Translations under genes and position numbers: made by a program
Notes under the pieces: generated by a model
Told to the model about the DNA's origin: nothing
Databases searched by the model: none
What the model saw: the letters and a program-made list of their open reading frames with translations, nothing else
In this document: one piece after another, positions 28,019 through 37,550 of the stretch
Layout of the letters: each line of letters begins with the position of its first letter
Numbering within the stretch: the first letter of the stretch is position 1
From: Pseudomonas yamanorum
GTDB taxonomy: Bacteria > Pseudomonadota > Gammaproteobacteria > Pseudomonadales > Pseudomonadaceae
Length of the DNA stretch: 64,000 nt
Assembly: GCF_900105735.1 (NCBI RefSeq)
Contig: NZ_LT629793.1
Coordinates: 2,108,001-2,172,000, forward strand
Reading direction: 5' to 3'

Positions 28019-29644
28019 ATGCACCGCAGGAATTTGCTCAAAGCGTCCATGGCCATTGCGGCTTACACCGGTCTATCGGCCAGTGGCCTGCTGGCCGCCC
28101 AAGCCTGGGCGGGCAATCGCGCCGCTGATGGCGAGGCCCAGGCCTTTGATTTCGAGGCGCTGAAGATCCAGGCCAAGCAGTTGGCCGGCAATCGCTATCA
28201 GGACACCAAGCAGGTATTGCCGCCGACCCTGGCGACCATGACCCCACAGAACTTCAATGCCATCGGCTACGACGGCAAGCATTCGCTGTGGAAAGAATTG
28301 AACGGCCAGCTGGACGTGCAGTTCTTCCACGTCGGCATGGGTTTCAAGACGCCGGTGCGCATGTACAGCGTCGACCCGAAAACCCGCCAGGCCCGCGAGG
28401 TGCACTTCCGCCCTTCGCTGTTCAACTATGAAAAAACCACGGTAGACACCAAGCAGCTGACCGGCGACCTGGGTTTCTCCGGCTTCAAGCTGTTCAAGGC
28501 CCCGGAACTGGACCGCCATGACGTGCTGTCCTTCCTCGGCGCCAGCTACTTCCGCGCGGTGGATTCCACCGGCCAGTACGGCCTTTCCGCACGCGGCCTG
28601 GCCATCGATACCTACGCGAAGAAGCGCGAGGAATTCCCCGACTTCACCAAGTTCTGGTTCGAAACCCCGGACAAGGACAGCACCCGCTTCGTGGTCTACG
28701 CCCTGCTGGATTCACCAAGCGCCACCGGTGCCTACCGCTTCGATATCGACTGCCAGGCCAACCAGGTGGTGATGGGCATCGACGCCCACATCAACGCACG
28801 CACCGCCATCGAGCAACTGGGCATCGCGCCGATGACCAGCATGTTCAGCTGCGGCACGGTTGAGCGGCGGATGTGCGACACCATCCACCCACAGATCCAC
28901 GATTCGGATCGCCTGGCCATGTGGCGCGGCAATGGCGAGTGGATCTGCCGCCCGCTGAACAACCCGGCCACCCTGCAATTCAACGCGTTTGCCGACAAAG
29001 ACCCGAAAGGCTTCGGCCTGGTGCAGACCGACCATGAGTTCGCCAGCTACCAGGACACCGTGGACTGGTACAGCAAGCGTCCAAGCCTGTGGGTAGAACC
29101 TACAACTGCGTGGGGCGAAGGCTCTATCGACCTGCTGGAAATTCCTACAACCGGCGAGACCCTGGACAACATCGTGGCCTTCTGGACCCCGAAGAAACCC
29201 GTGGCAGCCGGCGAATCCCTGAACTACGGCTACAAGCTGTACTGGAGCGCCCTGCCGCCGGTCAGCACGCCACTGGCGCAGGTCAACGCCACCCGTTCGG
29301 GCATGGGCGGTTTTACCGAAGGTTGGGCACCGGGGGAGCATTACCCTGAAGTCTGGGCGCGGCGCTTTGCGGTGGACTTCAACGGCGGCGGGCTGGATCG
29401 TCTGCCTGAAGGCACCGGGATCGAACCGGTGGTGACGTGCTCCCATGGTGAGGTCAAAGACTTCAGCGTGTTGGTGCTGGATGCAATCAAGGGTTATCGA
29501 ATCCTGTTTGATTGGTACCCCACCAGCGACAGTGTCGAGCCGGTTGAACTGCGGCTGTTCATCCGCACCCAGGACCGCACCTTGAGCGAAACCTGGCTGT
29601 ACCAGTACTTCCCACCCGCGCCAGACAAGCGCAAGTACACCTGA
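28019..29644 (+). CDS. opgD: Glucans biosynthesis protein D (osmoregulated periplasmic glucans)
   Basis: A 541-residue periplasmic MdoG/MdoD-family protein that shapes the backbone of osmoregulated periplasmic glucans. The N terminus [18 protein letters not shown] carries a twin-arginine-like signal with cleavage near AWA-GN at about residue 32. Family blocks include [18 protein letters not shown] and [14 protein letters not shown]. The ATG at 28019 was chosen because it starts the signal; upstream in-frame codons do not fit. It is separated from spdH by 361 bases including a repeat, so it is a separate unit. Confidence 0.93.
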   Translation: MHRRNLLKASMAIAAYTGLSASGLLAAQAWAGNRAADGEAQAFDFEALKIQAKQLAGNRYQDTKQVLPPTLATMTPQNFNAIGYDGKHSLWKELNGQLDVQFFHVGMGFKTPVRMYSVDPKTRQAREVHFRPSLFNYEKTTVDTKQLTGDLGFSGFKLFKAPELDRHDVLSFLGASYFRAVDSTGQYGLSARGLAIDTYAKKREEFPDFTKFWFETPDKDSTRFVVYALLDSPSATGAYRFDIDCQANQVVMGIDAHINARTAIEQLGIAPMTSMFSCGTVERRMCDTIHPQIHDSDRLAMWRGNGEWICRPLNNPATLQFNAFADKDPKGFGLVQTDHEFASYQDTVDWYSKRPSLWVEPTTAWGEGSIDLLEIPTTGETLDNIVAFWTPKKPVAAGESLNYGYKLYWSALPPVSTPLAQVNATRSGMGGFTEGWAPGEHYPEVWARRFAVDFNGGGLDRLPEGTGIEPVVTCSHGEVKDFSVLVLDAIKGYRILFDWYPTSDSVEPVELRLFIRTQDRTLSETWLYQYFPPAPDKRKYT

Positions 29645-29647
29645 TAC

Positions 29648-29675
29648 CGAACGTTCCCACGCTCGCGTGGGAACA
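29648..29675. repeat. Short GTTCCCACGC palindrome
   Basis: GTTCCCACG-CT-CGCGTGGGAAC, 9 bases after the opgD stop. It belongs to the same family as the repeat at 21168-21282 and could act as a 3'-end hairpin; no T run follows. Confidence 0.7.
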
Positions 29676-29689
29676 TCCCTTCGGCGCTT

Positions 29690-29875
29690 TCAGAACCGCG
29701 AAATACTCTTCATCGCCCCGATCAAGTACCGCATCGCCACCTGATCACTCTCGGTCAGGGCGCGGTACTGTTCCAGCAATTCCGCCTCGTCCGAACTCAA
29801 CCGCCGGCCACGCAACGCCATGCGTCGGGCCAGAAAGGACGACACAACACCCGCAACACCATAAGACTTGGCCAT
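29690..29875 (-). CDS. Small basic protein, unknown function
   Basis: A 61-residue protein, MAKSYGVAGVVSSFLARRMALRG at the start, then a helical acidic stretch (SSDEAELLEQYRALTESDQVAMRYL). The ATG at 29875 has GAGGAGA about seven bases upstream, which supports it over an upstream ATG at 29917. I recognise no domain. It is convergent with opgD and has no close operon partner. Confidence 0.65.
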   Translation of the reverse strand: MAKSYGVAGVVSSFLARRMALRGRRLSSDEAELLEQYRALTESDQVAMRYLIGAMKSISRF

Positions 29876-30072
29876 GGACTGTCTCCTCGTATCAGTCAAC
29901 TGCTCCTGGTTGCCCATAACCTCATCCCGCAGTTCGACCCGCGAGGCTCATCAAGCCGACTTCCTGGGCCAGAAACCAGACTTACTGTAAGCGTAGAAAC
30001 TATCTTGCCGGCCGTGTGATTTTTTTAGAGTAATCACTTAAAAAAATGCTTATAGGGCAGTCACCTACAGCT

Positions 30073-30609
30073 TTATCCCACAAGTGGCCGGTAGAGGTGG
30101 ATGTCGTCCGGTTCCTGTTGATACAGCTCGGGATCCGGCTGCTTGAGCAGGTGGCAGCCGTGCCGGAGATAGAACTCCACCGTGTTACGCGACTCGGTGG
30201 CCGATACATAGAGCGCCTCGGCCCCCGCCGTGCGGGCGTGCTCACAGGCCAGGGCAAACAGCTGGCCACCCAGGCCCAGACCACGGGCACCATGGCTCAC
30301 ATGCAAAAACTTGAGCTGGCGCATGTGCAGGCCCTGGTTGTGGATAACCCGGTTGTCCACCACCACGGCGGCCAGCAACGTTTGGCCGTCGAACACCCCA
30401 TGCAGCCAGCCGCCGCGCTTCAGGCACGCGTGCAGGGCCACGGCATCCTGCTCGGCTTCGCCCTCAGGCCAGCCTTGCATGTCGTGGTGCTCGGGGTATA
30501 GCCGCAACTCACCGTGTTCCACGCGATAGCACTCATCGACCCGTTCGGTGCGGTCAATCAGTGCCAGCAACGGCAGATCTTTTTCGGCCAGGTCACGCTT
30601 GATCAACAT
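30073..30609 (-). CDS. GNAT-family N-acetyltransferase
   Basis: A 178-residue acetyltransferase that would use acetyl-CoA. The GNAT core shows LKFLHVSHGARGLGLGGQLF, where RGLGLGG is the pyrophosphate-binding loop (R/QxxGxG/A), and a terminal YLRHGCHLL strand. The ATG at 30609 overlaps the end of the upstream P-loop kinase-like gene by 17 bases, so the two are coupled. The substrate is unknown. Confidence 0.85.
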   Translation of the reverse strand: MLIKRDLAEKDLPLLALIDRTERVDECYRVEHGELRLYPEHHDMQGWPEGEAEQDAVALHACLKRGGWLHGVFDGQTLLAAVVVDNRVIHNQGLHMRQLKFLHVSHGARGLGLGGQLFALACEHARTAGAEALYVSATESRNTVEFYLRHGCHLLKQPDPELYQQEPDDIHLYRPLVG

Positions 30610-31093
30610 GCTGTGCGTCCGAGGGGTGATGGTGAACAAGGTTGAAGGCTTCCCCAGGCGTTGGCGCTTCGAAATAGCCGGTGATCAAATCGAACTGGGC
30701 ATCACTGGTTTCAAACGCGTGGGTACCAGCAGCATTACGTGCACGCAGACGTGCCTTGCAGACCTCGTCCGGCACGTCCAGGTAATGCAATTGGTGATCG
30801 GCGCCCGCGCCCTCGAACAAAGACCGCATCCAGCGACGGCTGGCCTGGGTATTGGCCGGGAAATCCAGCACCACCGAGACGCCAGCCTTGAGCAGCGAGA
30901 TGACATGGGCCGTCAACGCATCGCGCAGGTGGCCGGTGCAGCGCACGTAGTCGCCCAGGGCCTGGATCTGTCCGGGATAAAGGCGTGACAGCCACTCATC
31001 CTCGCTGATCAATACCGTCTGGGGAGCCTGCGACAACTGCTGGGTCAAGGTCGATTTGCCGGATGCGATTTTGCCGCAGATCAGGTGCAACAT
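30593..31093 (-). CDS. P-loop kinase-like ATPase (AAA_33 / zeta-toxin-like fold)
   Basis: A 166-residue protein with the Walker A motif CGKIASGKST at residues 6-15, followed by LISEDEWLSRLYP, a substrate-lid region, and LDFPANT plus RLRARN later, as in small-molecule or nucleoside kinases of the AAA_33 group. The fold is shared by zeta toxins and by chloramphenicol phosphotransferases, and I cannot tell which substrate it phosphorylates. It overlaps the GNAT gene by 17 bases. An upstream ATG at 31117 falls in the terminator; ATG at 31093 is preferred. Confidence 0.82.
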   Translation of the reverse strand: MLHLICGKIASGKSTLTQQLSQAPQTVLISEDEWLSRLYPGQIQALGDYVRCTGHLRDALTAHVISLLKAGVSVVLDFPANTQASRRWMRSLFEGAGADHQLHYLDVPDEVCKARLRARNAAGTHAFETSDAQFDLITGYFEAPTPGEAFNLVHHHPSDAQHVDQA

Positions 31094-31117
31094 GAGTTTC
31101 TCCGGTATTGAAGCCAA

Positions 31118-31146
31118 TAAAAAACCCGCCGGTCCAACGGCGGGCT
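31118..31146 (-). terminator. Rho-independent terminator of the OYE gene
   Basis: Minus-strand CCCGCCG-TTGGA-CCGGCGGG followed by TTTTTTA, about 30 bases after the oxidoreductase stop. Confidence 0.9.
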
Positions 31147-31174
31147 TTCATGTTTACCACGATTGCTGTGCAGA

Positions 31175-32281
31175 TCAATCCCGCAAATCGGACTCATGAA
31201 TCGGCTGGTGGCGATGGGTGGCCCGCTGATACTGCGCCGGCCAGGTCGCCTTGCGCCCACCGAGGTCGTCGTCGGCATGCAACGGCCAGTACGGGTCACG
31301 CAGCAGCTCACGGGCGAGGAAGATGATATCGGCCTGGCAAGTACGCAGGATGTGCTCGGCCTGGGCCGGCTCGGTAATCATGCCCACAGTGCCGGTGGCA
31401 ATTCCCGACTCTTTGCGCACGCGCTCGGCGAAGCGGGTCTGGTAACCGGGGCCTGTAGGAATTTCCGCATTGGCCGCGGTGCCGCCGGAGGAGACGTCGA
31501 TCAGGTCGACGCCCAGGTCTTTCAGGCGGCGCGCCAGTTCGACGGTTTCATCCGGGTTCCAGCCGTCTTCGACCCAGTCGGTGGCCGAGACCCGCACAAA
31601 CAGCGGCAACTCTTGAGGCCAGGCTTCACGCACCGCCGTGGTCACTTGCAGCACCAGGCGAATGCGGTTTTCGAACGAGCCGCCGTACTGGTCCTGACGT
31701 TGATTGCTCAGGGGCGAAAGAAACTGATGCAGCAGGTAGCCGTGGGCTGCGTGGATTTCCGCCACTTTGAAACCGGCAGTCAACGCACGCTTGGCGGCAG
31801 CGACGAAGTCAGCGACCACTTGCTGGATCTGCCCTTCGTCCAGTTGCTTGGGTGAAGTGTGCTGCGGATCGAAGGCAATCGGCGAAGGCCCCACCGGCAC
31901 CCAACCGCCGTCTTCCAGCTTGACGCTGCCGTGCTTGCCGATCCATGGCCGGTGCGTGCTGGCCTTGCGCCCGGCGTGGGCCAGTTGAATGCCCGCCACC
32001 GCGCCTTGGGCGTTGATGAAGCGCGTGATGCGTTGCAGGGGTTCGATCTGTTCGTCGTTCCACAGGCCCAGGTCCTGGGCGGTGATGCGGCCATCGGCAG
32101 TCACGGCGGTGGCTTCGGTAAAGATCAGCCCGGCGCCACCGACGGCACGGCTGCCGAGGTGCACCAGGTGCCAGTCATTGGCCAGGCCATCGACACTGGA
32201 ATACTGGCACATCGGCGAAACAGCGATGCGGTTGAGCAAGGTCAGTTGGCGCAGGGTATAGGGTTCAAGCAGCAGACTCAT
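31175..32281 (-). CDS. Old Yellow Enzyme family NADH:flavin oxidoreductase (YqjM/XenA-like)
   Basis: A 368-residue FMN-dependent TIM-barrel ene-reductase. Features are PMCQYSS with the YqjM-class cysteine at about residue 24, the substrate-binding pair in IQLAHAGRKAST, YGGSFENRIRLVLQV, VSATDW and the phosphate-binding ARELLRDPYWPL. It would reduce activated C=C bonds or xenobiotics with NAD(P)H. It lies downstream of recJ in the same direction but is separated by 150 bases, and has its own terminator. A specific name such as xenA is not proven by sequence. Confidence 0.9.
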   Translation of the reverse strand: MSLLLEPYTLRQLTLLNRIAVSPMCQYSSVDGLANDWHLVHLGSRAVGGAGLIFTEATAVTADGRITAQDLGLWNDEQIEPLQRITRFINAQGAVAGIQLAHAGRKASTHRPWIGKHGSVKLEDGGWVPVGPSPIAFDPQHTSPKQLDEGQIQQVVADFVAAAKRALTAGFKVAEIHAAHGYLLHQFLSPLSNQRQDQYGGSFENRIRLVLQVTTAVREAWPQELPLFVRVSATDWVEDGWNPDETVELARRLKDLGVDLIDVSSGGTAANAEIPTGPGYQTRFAERVRKESGIATGTVGMITEPAQAEHILRTCQADIIFLARELLRDPYWPLHADDDLGGRKATWPAQYQRATHRHQPIHESDLRD

Positions 32282-32337
32282 GGGGCACCTCTTTTATGCA
32301 GTGGGCAGGCTCCAGGGTTCTGTTTGAAAGGTCGACG

Positions 32338-32360
32338 AAAAACCCGTCCCCGGCGGGCTG
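32338..32360 (-). terminator. Possible terminator of recJ
   Basis: Minus-strand CCCG-CCGGGGA-CGGG followed by TTTTTCG, about 75 bases after the recJ stop. The stem is short. Confidence 0.45.
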
Positions 32361-32432
32361 AAATAAGACAAGGTCACAAGACCGATCACACAGTGCTTAG
32401 AGACTAGTCGACAACAGAGGATTGCACAGGGT

Positions 32433-34142
32433 TCAGCGTGGCTCGATATGCGCGATCATCAGTTGCACGGTTTCCTGGCCACGGAACTCGTTCACGTCGA
32501 GCTTGTAGGCCAGTTCCACCCAGCGAATGGTCGGGTTGGGCCAGATCTCGCGGTCGATGCCGAAGGCGATGCCATCGAGCTTCACCGAACCGCATTCGCT
32601 CTTGAGCACCACTTTCAGGTGCCGCTCGCCAACGACACGCTGCTCCACCAACTGGAACACCCCGTGAAACAACGGCTCGGGGAAATGCTGGCCCCACGGC
32701 CCGGCATTGCGCAGGGCGCGGGCCAGTTCCAGGTGAAACTCTTCAACCGCCAGGGTGCCGTCGGACAGCAATCGGCCCGTCAGGTCTTCTTCACGCAGTT
32801 GGCGGCGCACTTCGGCGTCAAAGGCTTCGGCGAACAGTGGGAAGTTGGCCTCGGGCAATGTCAGCCCCGCCGCCATGGCGTGGCCGCCGTACTTGGCGAT
32901 CAGCGTTGGGTGCTGGCTGGCCACCACGGCCAGCGCGTCACGGATGTGAAAGCCGGGCACGGAACGCCCGGAGCCCTTGAGCAGGCCATCCCCGGCATCG
33001 GCAAAGGCGATGGTCGGGCGGAAGTAGCGCTCTTTCATCCGCGAGGCGAGGATACCGATCACGCCCTGGTGCCATTCCGGGTCGAACAGGCACAAGCCAT
33101 ACGGCATCGACTCCACCGGCAAGTCCTTGAGCTGGGCCAGGGCCTCACGCTGCATGCCTTGCTCGATGGATTTGCGGTCCTGGTTCATGCCGTCCAGCTG
33201 CGCGGCCATTTCCCGGGCGGCGGCGAAATCCGAGGTGAGCAGGCATTCGATGCCCAGGCTCATGTCATCCAGGCGACCGGCGGCGTTCAGGCGCGGGCCG
33301 AGGATAAACCCGAGGTCGGTGGAGGTGATGCGGGCGTGATCGCGCTTGGCCACTTCGAGGATCGCCTTGATCCCCGGGCGAGCGCGACCGGCACGAATAC
33401 GCTCCAGGCCTTGATAGACCAGGATGCGGTTGTTGGCGTCCAGCGGGACCACGTCGGCCACGCTGCCCAGGGCCACCAGGTCCAGCAGTTCACCGATGTT
33501 CGGCTGCGGCTTGTTCTCGTACCAGCCAAGGCTGCGCAAACGCGCGCGCAGGGCCATCAGCACGTAGAAGATCACGCCTACACCGGCCAACGCCTTGCTG
33601 GGAAATTCACAGCCCGGCTGGTTCGGGTTGACGATCGCATCCGCCGCCGGCAGTTCATCGCCGGGCAAGTGGTGGTCGGTAACCAGTACCTTGAGCCCCG
33701 CCGCTTTCGCCGCCGCCACGCCTTCGACGCTGGAGATGCCGTTGTCCACGGTGATCAGCAGCTGTGGCTCGCGTTGCAAGGCCACGGCGACGATTTCCGG
33801 GGTCAGGCCGTAGCCGTATTCGAAACGGTTGGGCACCAGGTAGTCGACGTGGGCGGCACCCAACAAACGCAGGCCCAGGGTGCCCACGGTGCTGGCGGTG
33901 GCGCCATCGGCGTCGAAGTCACCCACGATCAGTATCCGCTGGCGCTGTTCCAGAGCCGTCACCAGCAGGTCCACGGCGGCATCGATGCCCTTGAGCTGCT
34001 GATACGGAATCAGCCGGGCCAGGCTTTTATCCAGCTCGGCTTCCGATTGCACCCCGCGTGCGGCGTAGAGACGGGTCAACAACGGTGGCAATTCACCGAG
34101 GAATGGCAGGACGGCGGGCAACGGGCGAGGATCGATACGCAT
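32433..34142 (-). CDS. recJ: Single-stranded-DNA 5'-3' exonuclease RecJ
   Basis: A 569-residue RecJ, near the family length. It degrades ssDNA 5' to 3' in recombination, mismatch and base-excision repair, using two metals. DHH-phosphoesterase motifs are GDFDADG at 74-80, TVDNG at 131-135 and the DHH at 156-158, with GGHAMAAG in the DHHA1 domain near residue 420. The OB-fold C-terminal region follows. In E. coli recJ stands between dsbC and prfB; here it lies about 25 kb from prfB and 13 kb from dsbC. Confidence 0.96.
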   Translation of the reverse strand: MRIDPRPLPAVLPFLGELPPLLTRLYAARGVQSEAELDKSLARLIPYQQLKGIDAAVDLLVTALEQRQRILIVGDFDADGATASTVGTLGLRLLGAAHVDYLVPNRFEYGYGLTPEIVAVALQREPQLLITVDNGISSVEGVAAAKAAGLKVLVTDHHLPGDELPAADAIVNPNQPGCEFPSKALAGVGVIFYVLMALRARLRSLGWYENKPQPNIGELLDLVALGSVADVVPLDANNRILVYQGLERIRAGRARPGIKAILEVAKRDHARITSTDLGFILGPRLNAAGRLDDMSLGIECLLTSDFAAAREMAAQLDGMNQDRKSIEQGMQREALAQLKDLPVESMPYGLCLFDPEWHQGVIGILASRMKERYFRPTIAFADAGDGLLKGSGRSVPGFHIRDALAVVASQHPTLIAKYGGHAMAAGLTLPEANFPLFAEAFDAEVRRQLREEDLTGRLLSDGTLAVEEFHLELARALRNAGPWGQHFPEPLFHGVFQLVEQRVVGERHLKVVLKSECGSVKLDGIAFGIDREIWPNPTIRWVELAYKLDVNEFRGQETVQLMIAHIEPR

Positions 34143-34190
34143 GGGGTGACGGAAGCTTCTCTTTAATGTTGAAAATTAGCGGTGATCCCT

Positions 34191-34298
34191 TGTAGGAGCT
34201 GTCGAGCCCCAGCGAGGCTGCAACAGGATCACCTCGGTGTACCTGTCAGACCTCAGCGCCTGCATCGCAGCCTCGCTAACGCTCGACAGCTCCCACAC
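34191..34298. repeat. Inverted repeat TAGGAGCTGTCGAG
   Basis: AGGAGCTGTCGAGCCCCAGCGAGGCTGC and the imperfect inverse GCAGCCTCGCTAACGCTCGACAGCTCCC lie 45 bases apart between recJ and yaeQ. Confidence 0.8.
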
Positions 34299-34328
34299 TC
34301 GACCAGCATCCAATCAGGTATCGACGTT

Positions 34329-34871
34329 TCAGCCGCGCTCGCCAGCCAGCCATTCCAGCTGGACTTCGTGCTGGCCACGGTCGTCAGTCACGAAGATCGT
34401 GCCTTCGCTGATCATCACGTCCCACTTGATCACCCGGGGCATGTCCTTGGCCAGGACTTCCAGGATTTCCTGGGGTACGGCGGCGATGCTCACGTTTTTC
34501 AGGTTCTTCGCCACCGGCACCACTTTGCCTTCCCAGACGCGCAAGCTGCCATAGGCCAGCAAGGTGGTGCGTTCGGTACGGCGGGAACACCAGGTCAAGC
34601 GGTCCGCGTCCGGCTGGCCAACTTCGATCCAGTGCAGGACGCGGTCATCCAGGCTTTTTTCCCACAGCGCTGGTTCGTCTACATCTGACAGGCCACGACC
34701 AAAAGACAACTGTTCGTTGTAGAAAAGTGCGTAGGCCAGCAAACGCACGGTCATGCGCTCTTCGGTTTCCGAAGGGTGGCGGGCGATGGTCTGCTTGACG
34801 CTCTCGTACACCGAACGATCAAGGTCGGTGAGGTTGAGTTCAAACTTGTAGGTCGTGGACGGCTGGGCCAT
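34329..34871 (-). CDS. yaeQ: YaeQ family protein
   Basis: A 180-residue YaeQ protein, the family's usual size. YaeQ has a PD-(D/E)XK nuclease-like fold, but its biochemical role is unsettled; it was first proposed as an RfaH-related suppressor. Visible blocks are TYKFELNLTDLDRSVYE, HPSETEERMTVRLLAYAL and KWDVMISEGTIFV. The ATG at 34871 gives the standard MAQPSTTYKFEL start. Confidence 0.92.
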   Translation of the reverse strand: MAQPSTTYKFELNLTDLDRSVYESVKQTIARHPSETEERMTVRLLAYALFYNEQLSFGRGLSDVDEPALWEKSLDDRVLHWIEVGQPDADRLTWCSRRTERTTLLAYGSLRVWEGKVVPVAKNLKNVSIAAVPQEILEVLAKDMPRVIKWDVMISEGTIFVTDDRGQHEVQLEWLAGERG

Positions 34872-35016
34872 GAACGGACTTCTAGAGACAGGGAAAGGCG
34901 GCAAGTCTAACCGATGGCGAGCTGATTCAACGAATCCTGCGCTGCATCATCCTTATCACTGCGCGACTCGCCTATGTTAAAAGGCTCACATCCCTGCCCT
35001 GCCCGAAAGGTTCCTC

Positions 35017-36216
35017 ATGTCGTTTACCGCCAAACCACTTGCCGGCCTGAAAGTCATCGAACTTGGCACCTTGATCGCCGGCCCGTTTGCATCCCGTATC
35101 TGTGCCGAGTTCGGCGCCGAGGTGATCAAGGTCGAATCCCCGGATGGCGGCGACCCGCTGCGCAAGTGGCGCAAGCTGTATGAAGGCACCTCGCTGTGGT
35201 GGTTTGTGCAGGCGCGTAACAAGAAATCCCTGACCCTGAACCTGAAACACCCTGACGGCCTGGCGATCCTCAAGCAGCTGTTGGCGGATGCCGACATCCT
35301 GATTGAGAACTTTCGCCCTGGCGTGCTGGAAAAGCTCGGTCTGAGCTGGGAAACCTTGCACGCCCTGAACCCGAAACTGGTGATGGTGCGCCTTTCGGGC
35401 TTTGGCCAGACCGGACCGATGAAGGACCAGCCAGGGTTTGGTGCGGTGGGCGAATCCATGGGGGGTCTGCGTTACATCACCGGTTTCGAGGACCGCCCGC
35501 CGGTGCGCACCGGGATTTCCATCGGTGACTCAATCGCGGCGTTGTGGGCCGTGATCGGCGCGCTGATGGCCCTGCGTCATCGTGAAGTGAACGGCGGGCT
35601 CGGCCAGGTGGTGGATGTGGCGCTGTATGAAGCGATCTTCGCGATGATGGAAAGCATGATCCCGGAGTTCGACGTATTTGGCTTTATCCGCGAGCGCACC
35701 GGCAACATCATGCCGGGCATCACGCCGTCCTCGATCCACACCAGCCAGGATGGCAAGCATGTGCAGATCGGCGCCAATGGCGATGCGATCTTCAAGCGGT
35801 TCATGTCGGCCATTGGTCGGGACGACCTGGCCAATGACCCGGCCCTGGCCAGCAACGATGGCCGCGACAGTCGGCGCGATGAGTTGTATGGGGTGATTGA
35901 TCGCTGGGTCAACTCGCTGCCGCTGGAGCAAGTGGTGGAGCAACTGAACAAGGCCGAAGTGCCCGCCAGTCGTATCTACAGCGCTGAGGACATGCTGGGA
36001 GACCCGCAGTTTCTCGCCCGCGAAATGTTCCTCAAGGCCCAGCTTCCAGGCGGCAAGGACTTCAAGATGCCCGGTATCGTGCCCAAACTTTCAGACACGC
36101 CGGGTAGTTGTGAGTGGGTCGGACCACAACTGGGTGAGCACAACGCCGTGGTGCTCAATGAATTGGGCTACGACGCGGCCGCCATTACCCGCCTGCGTGA
36201 GAATGGCGCGATCTGA
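35017..36216 (+). CDS. CaiB/BaiF-family CoA transferase
   Basis: A 399-residue class III CoA transferase that moves CoA between carboxylic acids through a covalent aspartyl intermediate. The family N terminus LAGLKVIELGTLIAGPFASR, the conserved ENFRPGVLEKLGL and VMVRLSGFGQTGP, and the candidate catalytic aspartate in GISIGDSIAALWA (about residue 170) are present. The acyl substrates cannot be read from sequence. Its stop overlaps the ATG of the next gene by one base. Confidence 0.9.
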   Translation: MSFTAKPLAGLKVIELGTLIAGPFASRICAEFGAEVIKVESPDGGDPLRKWRKLYEGTSLWWFVQARNKKSLTLNLKHPDGLAILKQLLADADILIENFRPGVLEKLGLSWETLHALNPKLVMVRLSGFGQTGPMKDQPGFGAVGESMGGLRYITGFEDRPPVRTGISIGDSIAALWAVIGALMALRHREVNGGLGQVVDVALYEAIFAMMESMIPEFDVFGFIRERTGNIMPGITPSSIHTSQDGKHVQIGANGDAIFKRFMSAIGRDDLANDPALASNDGRDSRRDELYGVIDRWVNSLPLEQVVEQLNKAEVPASRIYSAEDMLGDPQFLAREMFLKAQLPGGKDFKMPGIVPKLSDTPGSCEWVGPQLGEHNAVVLNELGYDAAAITRLRENGAI

Positions 36217-37094
36217 TGGCCCGGCGCTTCATCATTCGCCTGTGCCTGCTGGGTTCACTGCTCGGGGCGTGGCCGCTATCAAGCCAGGCCCAAGGCACCT
36301 TGATCTGGCTGCTGCGTGACCTGCCGCCCGTGACAATTTTCGACGGCCCGCAAAAGGGCCAGGGTGCCCTCGACCAACTGCTGCCGATACTCGCCGAGCA
36401 TATGCCGGAGTATCGACACAGGATCCTCCACGTGAACCGCGCCCGCGGTATGCAAATGCTCCGCGACCCAGACACGCTGACGTGCGACCCGTCCCTGCTG
36501 CGGACAGCAGAACGCGCCAAAACCGTTGTATTTTCCGCCCAAGCCTTTGCGACGGTGAGCAATGGGGTGACCATCCGCCAAAGTCAGCGGGCAGCGCTGG
36601 CGCCGTTTGTGGTGGATGGAATGTTTGACCTGGAAGCGTTTTTGAATGCCCGGGATGCGCGCCTTGGCATCATCGCCGAACGCAGTTATGGCGCCCTTAT
36701 CGATGAAGCGCTCAAGCACGCCAGTGTTCACAAACTGGCCCCGCACTACGGCAATGACGCCCTCGGCAGCCTGCTGCAAATGCAGCGAAAGGGGCGGCTG
36801 GAGGCGGTGTTGGGTTACTGGACAGAAGTTCGCTATCAGGCCCTGCAACAGGGCATCGATCCCCAGGACCTGATCTTTTATCCCATCAAGGGCACCCCGC
36901 CCTATCAACTGACCCATATCGGCTGCACGGATACCGCAGCAGGACGCGAGGCTATCGGGCGGATCAATCAGGTACTGCGCGAAATCCCGCAGGAGCAACT
37001 GCGGCAGTCCTACGCCTCTTGGCTCGACCCGGTCATGCGTGATCGATACCTGCAAGACAACCCGACGTTTTTCCAGGAGGCCCCGAGGCCCTGA
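36216..37094 (+). CDS. Periplasmic solute-binding-like protein (SBP_bac_3 type)
   Basis: A 292-residue exported protein with a signal peptide cleaved near SSQA-QG at about residue 25. It resembles the TIGR02285/SBP_bac_3-like proteins of Pseudomonas: LIWLLRDLPPVTIFDGP at the start of the mature part, RLGIIAERSYG in the middle and a Gly/Trp-rich lobe. It has no transport partner beside it and is coupled to a CoA transferase gene (ATGA overlap by one base), an odd pairing. Ligand unknown. Confidence 0.8.
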   Translation: MARRFIIRLCLLGSLLGAWPLSSQAQGTLIWLLRDLPPVTIFDGPQKGQGALDQLLPILAEHMPEYRHRILHVNRARGMQMLRDPDTLTCDPSLLRTAERAKTVVFSAQAFATVSNGVTIRQSQRAALAPFVVDGMFDLEAFLNARDARLGIIAERSYGALIDEALKHASVHKLAPHYGNDALGSLLQMQRKGRLEAVLGYWTEVRYQALQQGIDPQDLIFYPIKGTPPYQLTHIGCTDTAAGREAIGRINQVLREIPQEQLRQSYASWLDPVMRDRYLQDNPTFFQEAPRP

Positions 37095-37116
37095 CAAATC
37101 GCGGGCAAAAAGAAAC

Positions 37117-37146
37117 CCCGAGCAGTGGGGAGACAACTCGGGGTTA
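37117..37146 (-). terminator. Terminator, probably of the DUF3509 gene
   Basis: AACCCCGAG-(12)-CTCGGGGTT; on the minus strand it is followed by TCTTTTT. It is 120 bases past the DUF3509 stop, and also 3' of the plus-strand solute-binding gene, so it may serve both. Confidence 0.7.
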
Positions 37147-37265
37147 ATAAGGGCCTAAAAAGACCAGTAACAACGAGCCACAAGCACCGGAGCACAATGC
37201 TTGATCTCGCTGTTACAAAATCTGACTCGCCTTACCGTAGGAAGGTTCCCAACAAAAATAAATCT

Positions 37266-37550
37266 TCATGCACAGGCATTCGGCCGAGTCAGGGCCGCAT
37301 TGCGCAGGGCCGCCATGACCGAGGGTTCCAGGCGTCCTTCGGCGATCATCAGGTCGCGGTGCAAGCAGTCCACCACATCCACCAATGCACGCTTGTCGGT
37401 CAATTGCGCCTGGTCGACTTCACGTTCGACCACAATGGCACCGGCCGGATTCTTTACGGTTACCAGGCATTCGCCCTGCACACCCGAGGTGGTCAGCGTG
37501 ACCTGATAAGGGCTCAGTGCTTCACCGAGCAATAGGCTGATACTTTCCAT
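37266..37550 (-). CDS. DUF3509 protein
   Basis: A 94-residue protein of the Pseudomonas-typical DUF3509 family, function unknown. It begins MESISLLLGEALSPYQVTL and contains TSGVQGECLVTVKNP, VEREVDQAQL and a helical C terminus with RLEPSVMAALRNAAL. An upstream GTG at 37562 is possible; I preferred the ATG that gives the usual family start. Monocistronic by position. Confidence 0.8.
   Translation of the reverse strand: MESISLLLGEALSPYQVTLTTSGVQGECLVTVKNPAGAIVVEREVDQAQLTDKRALVDVVDCLHRDLMIAEGRLEPSVMAALRNAALTRPNACA

Noticed and set aside
32448..34166. 572-codon plus-strand open frame opposite recJ
   Set aside because: Shadow of recJ, with no motifs of its own.
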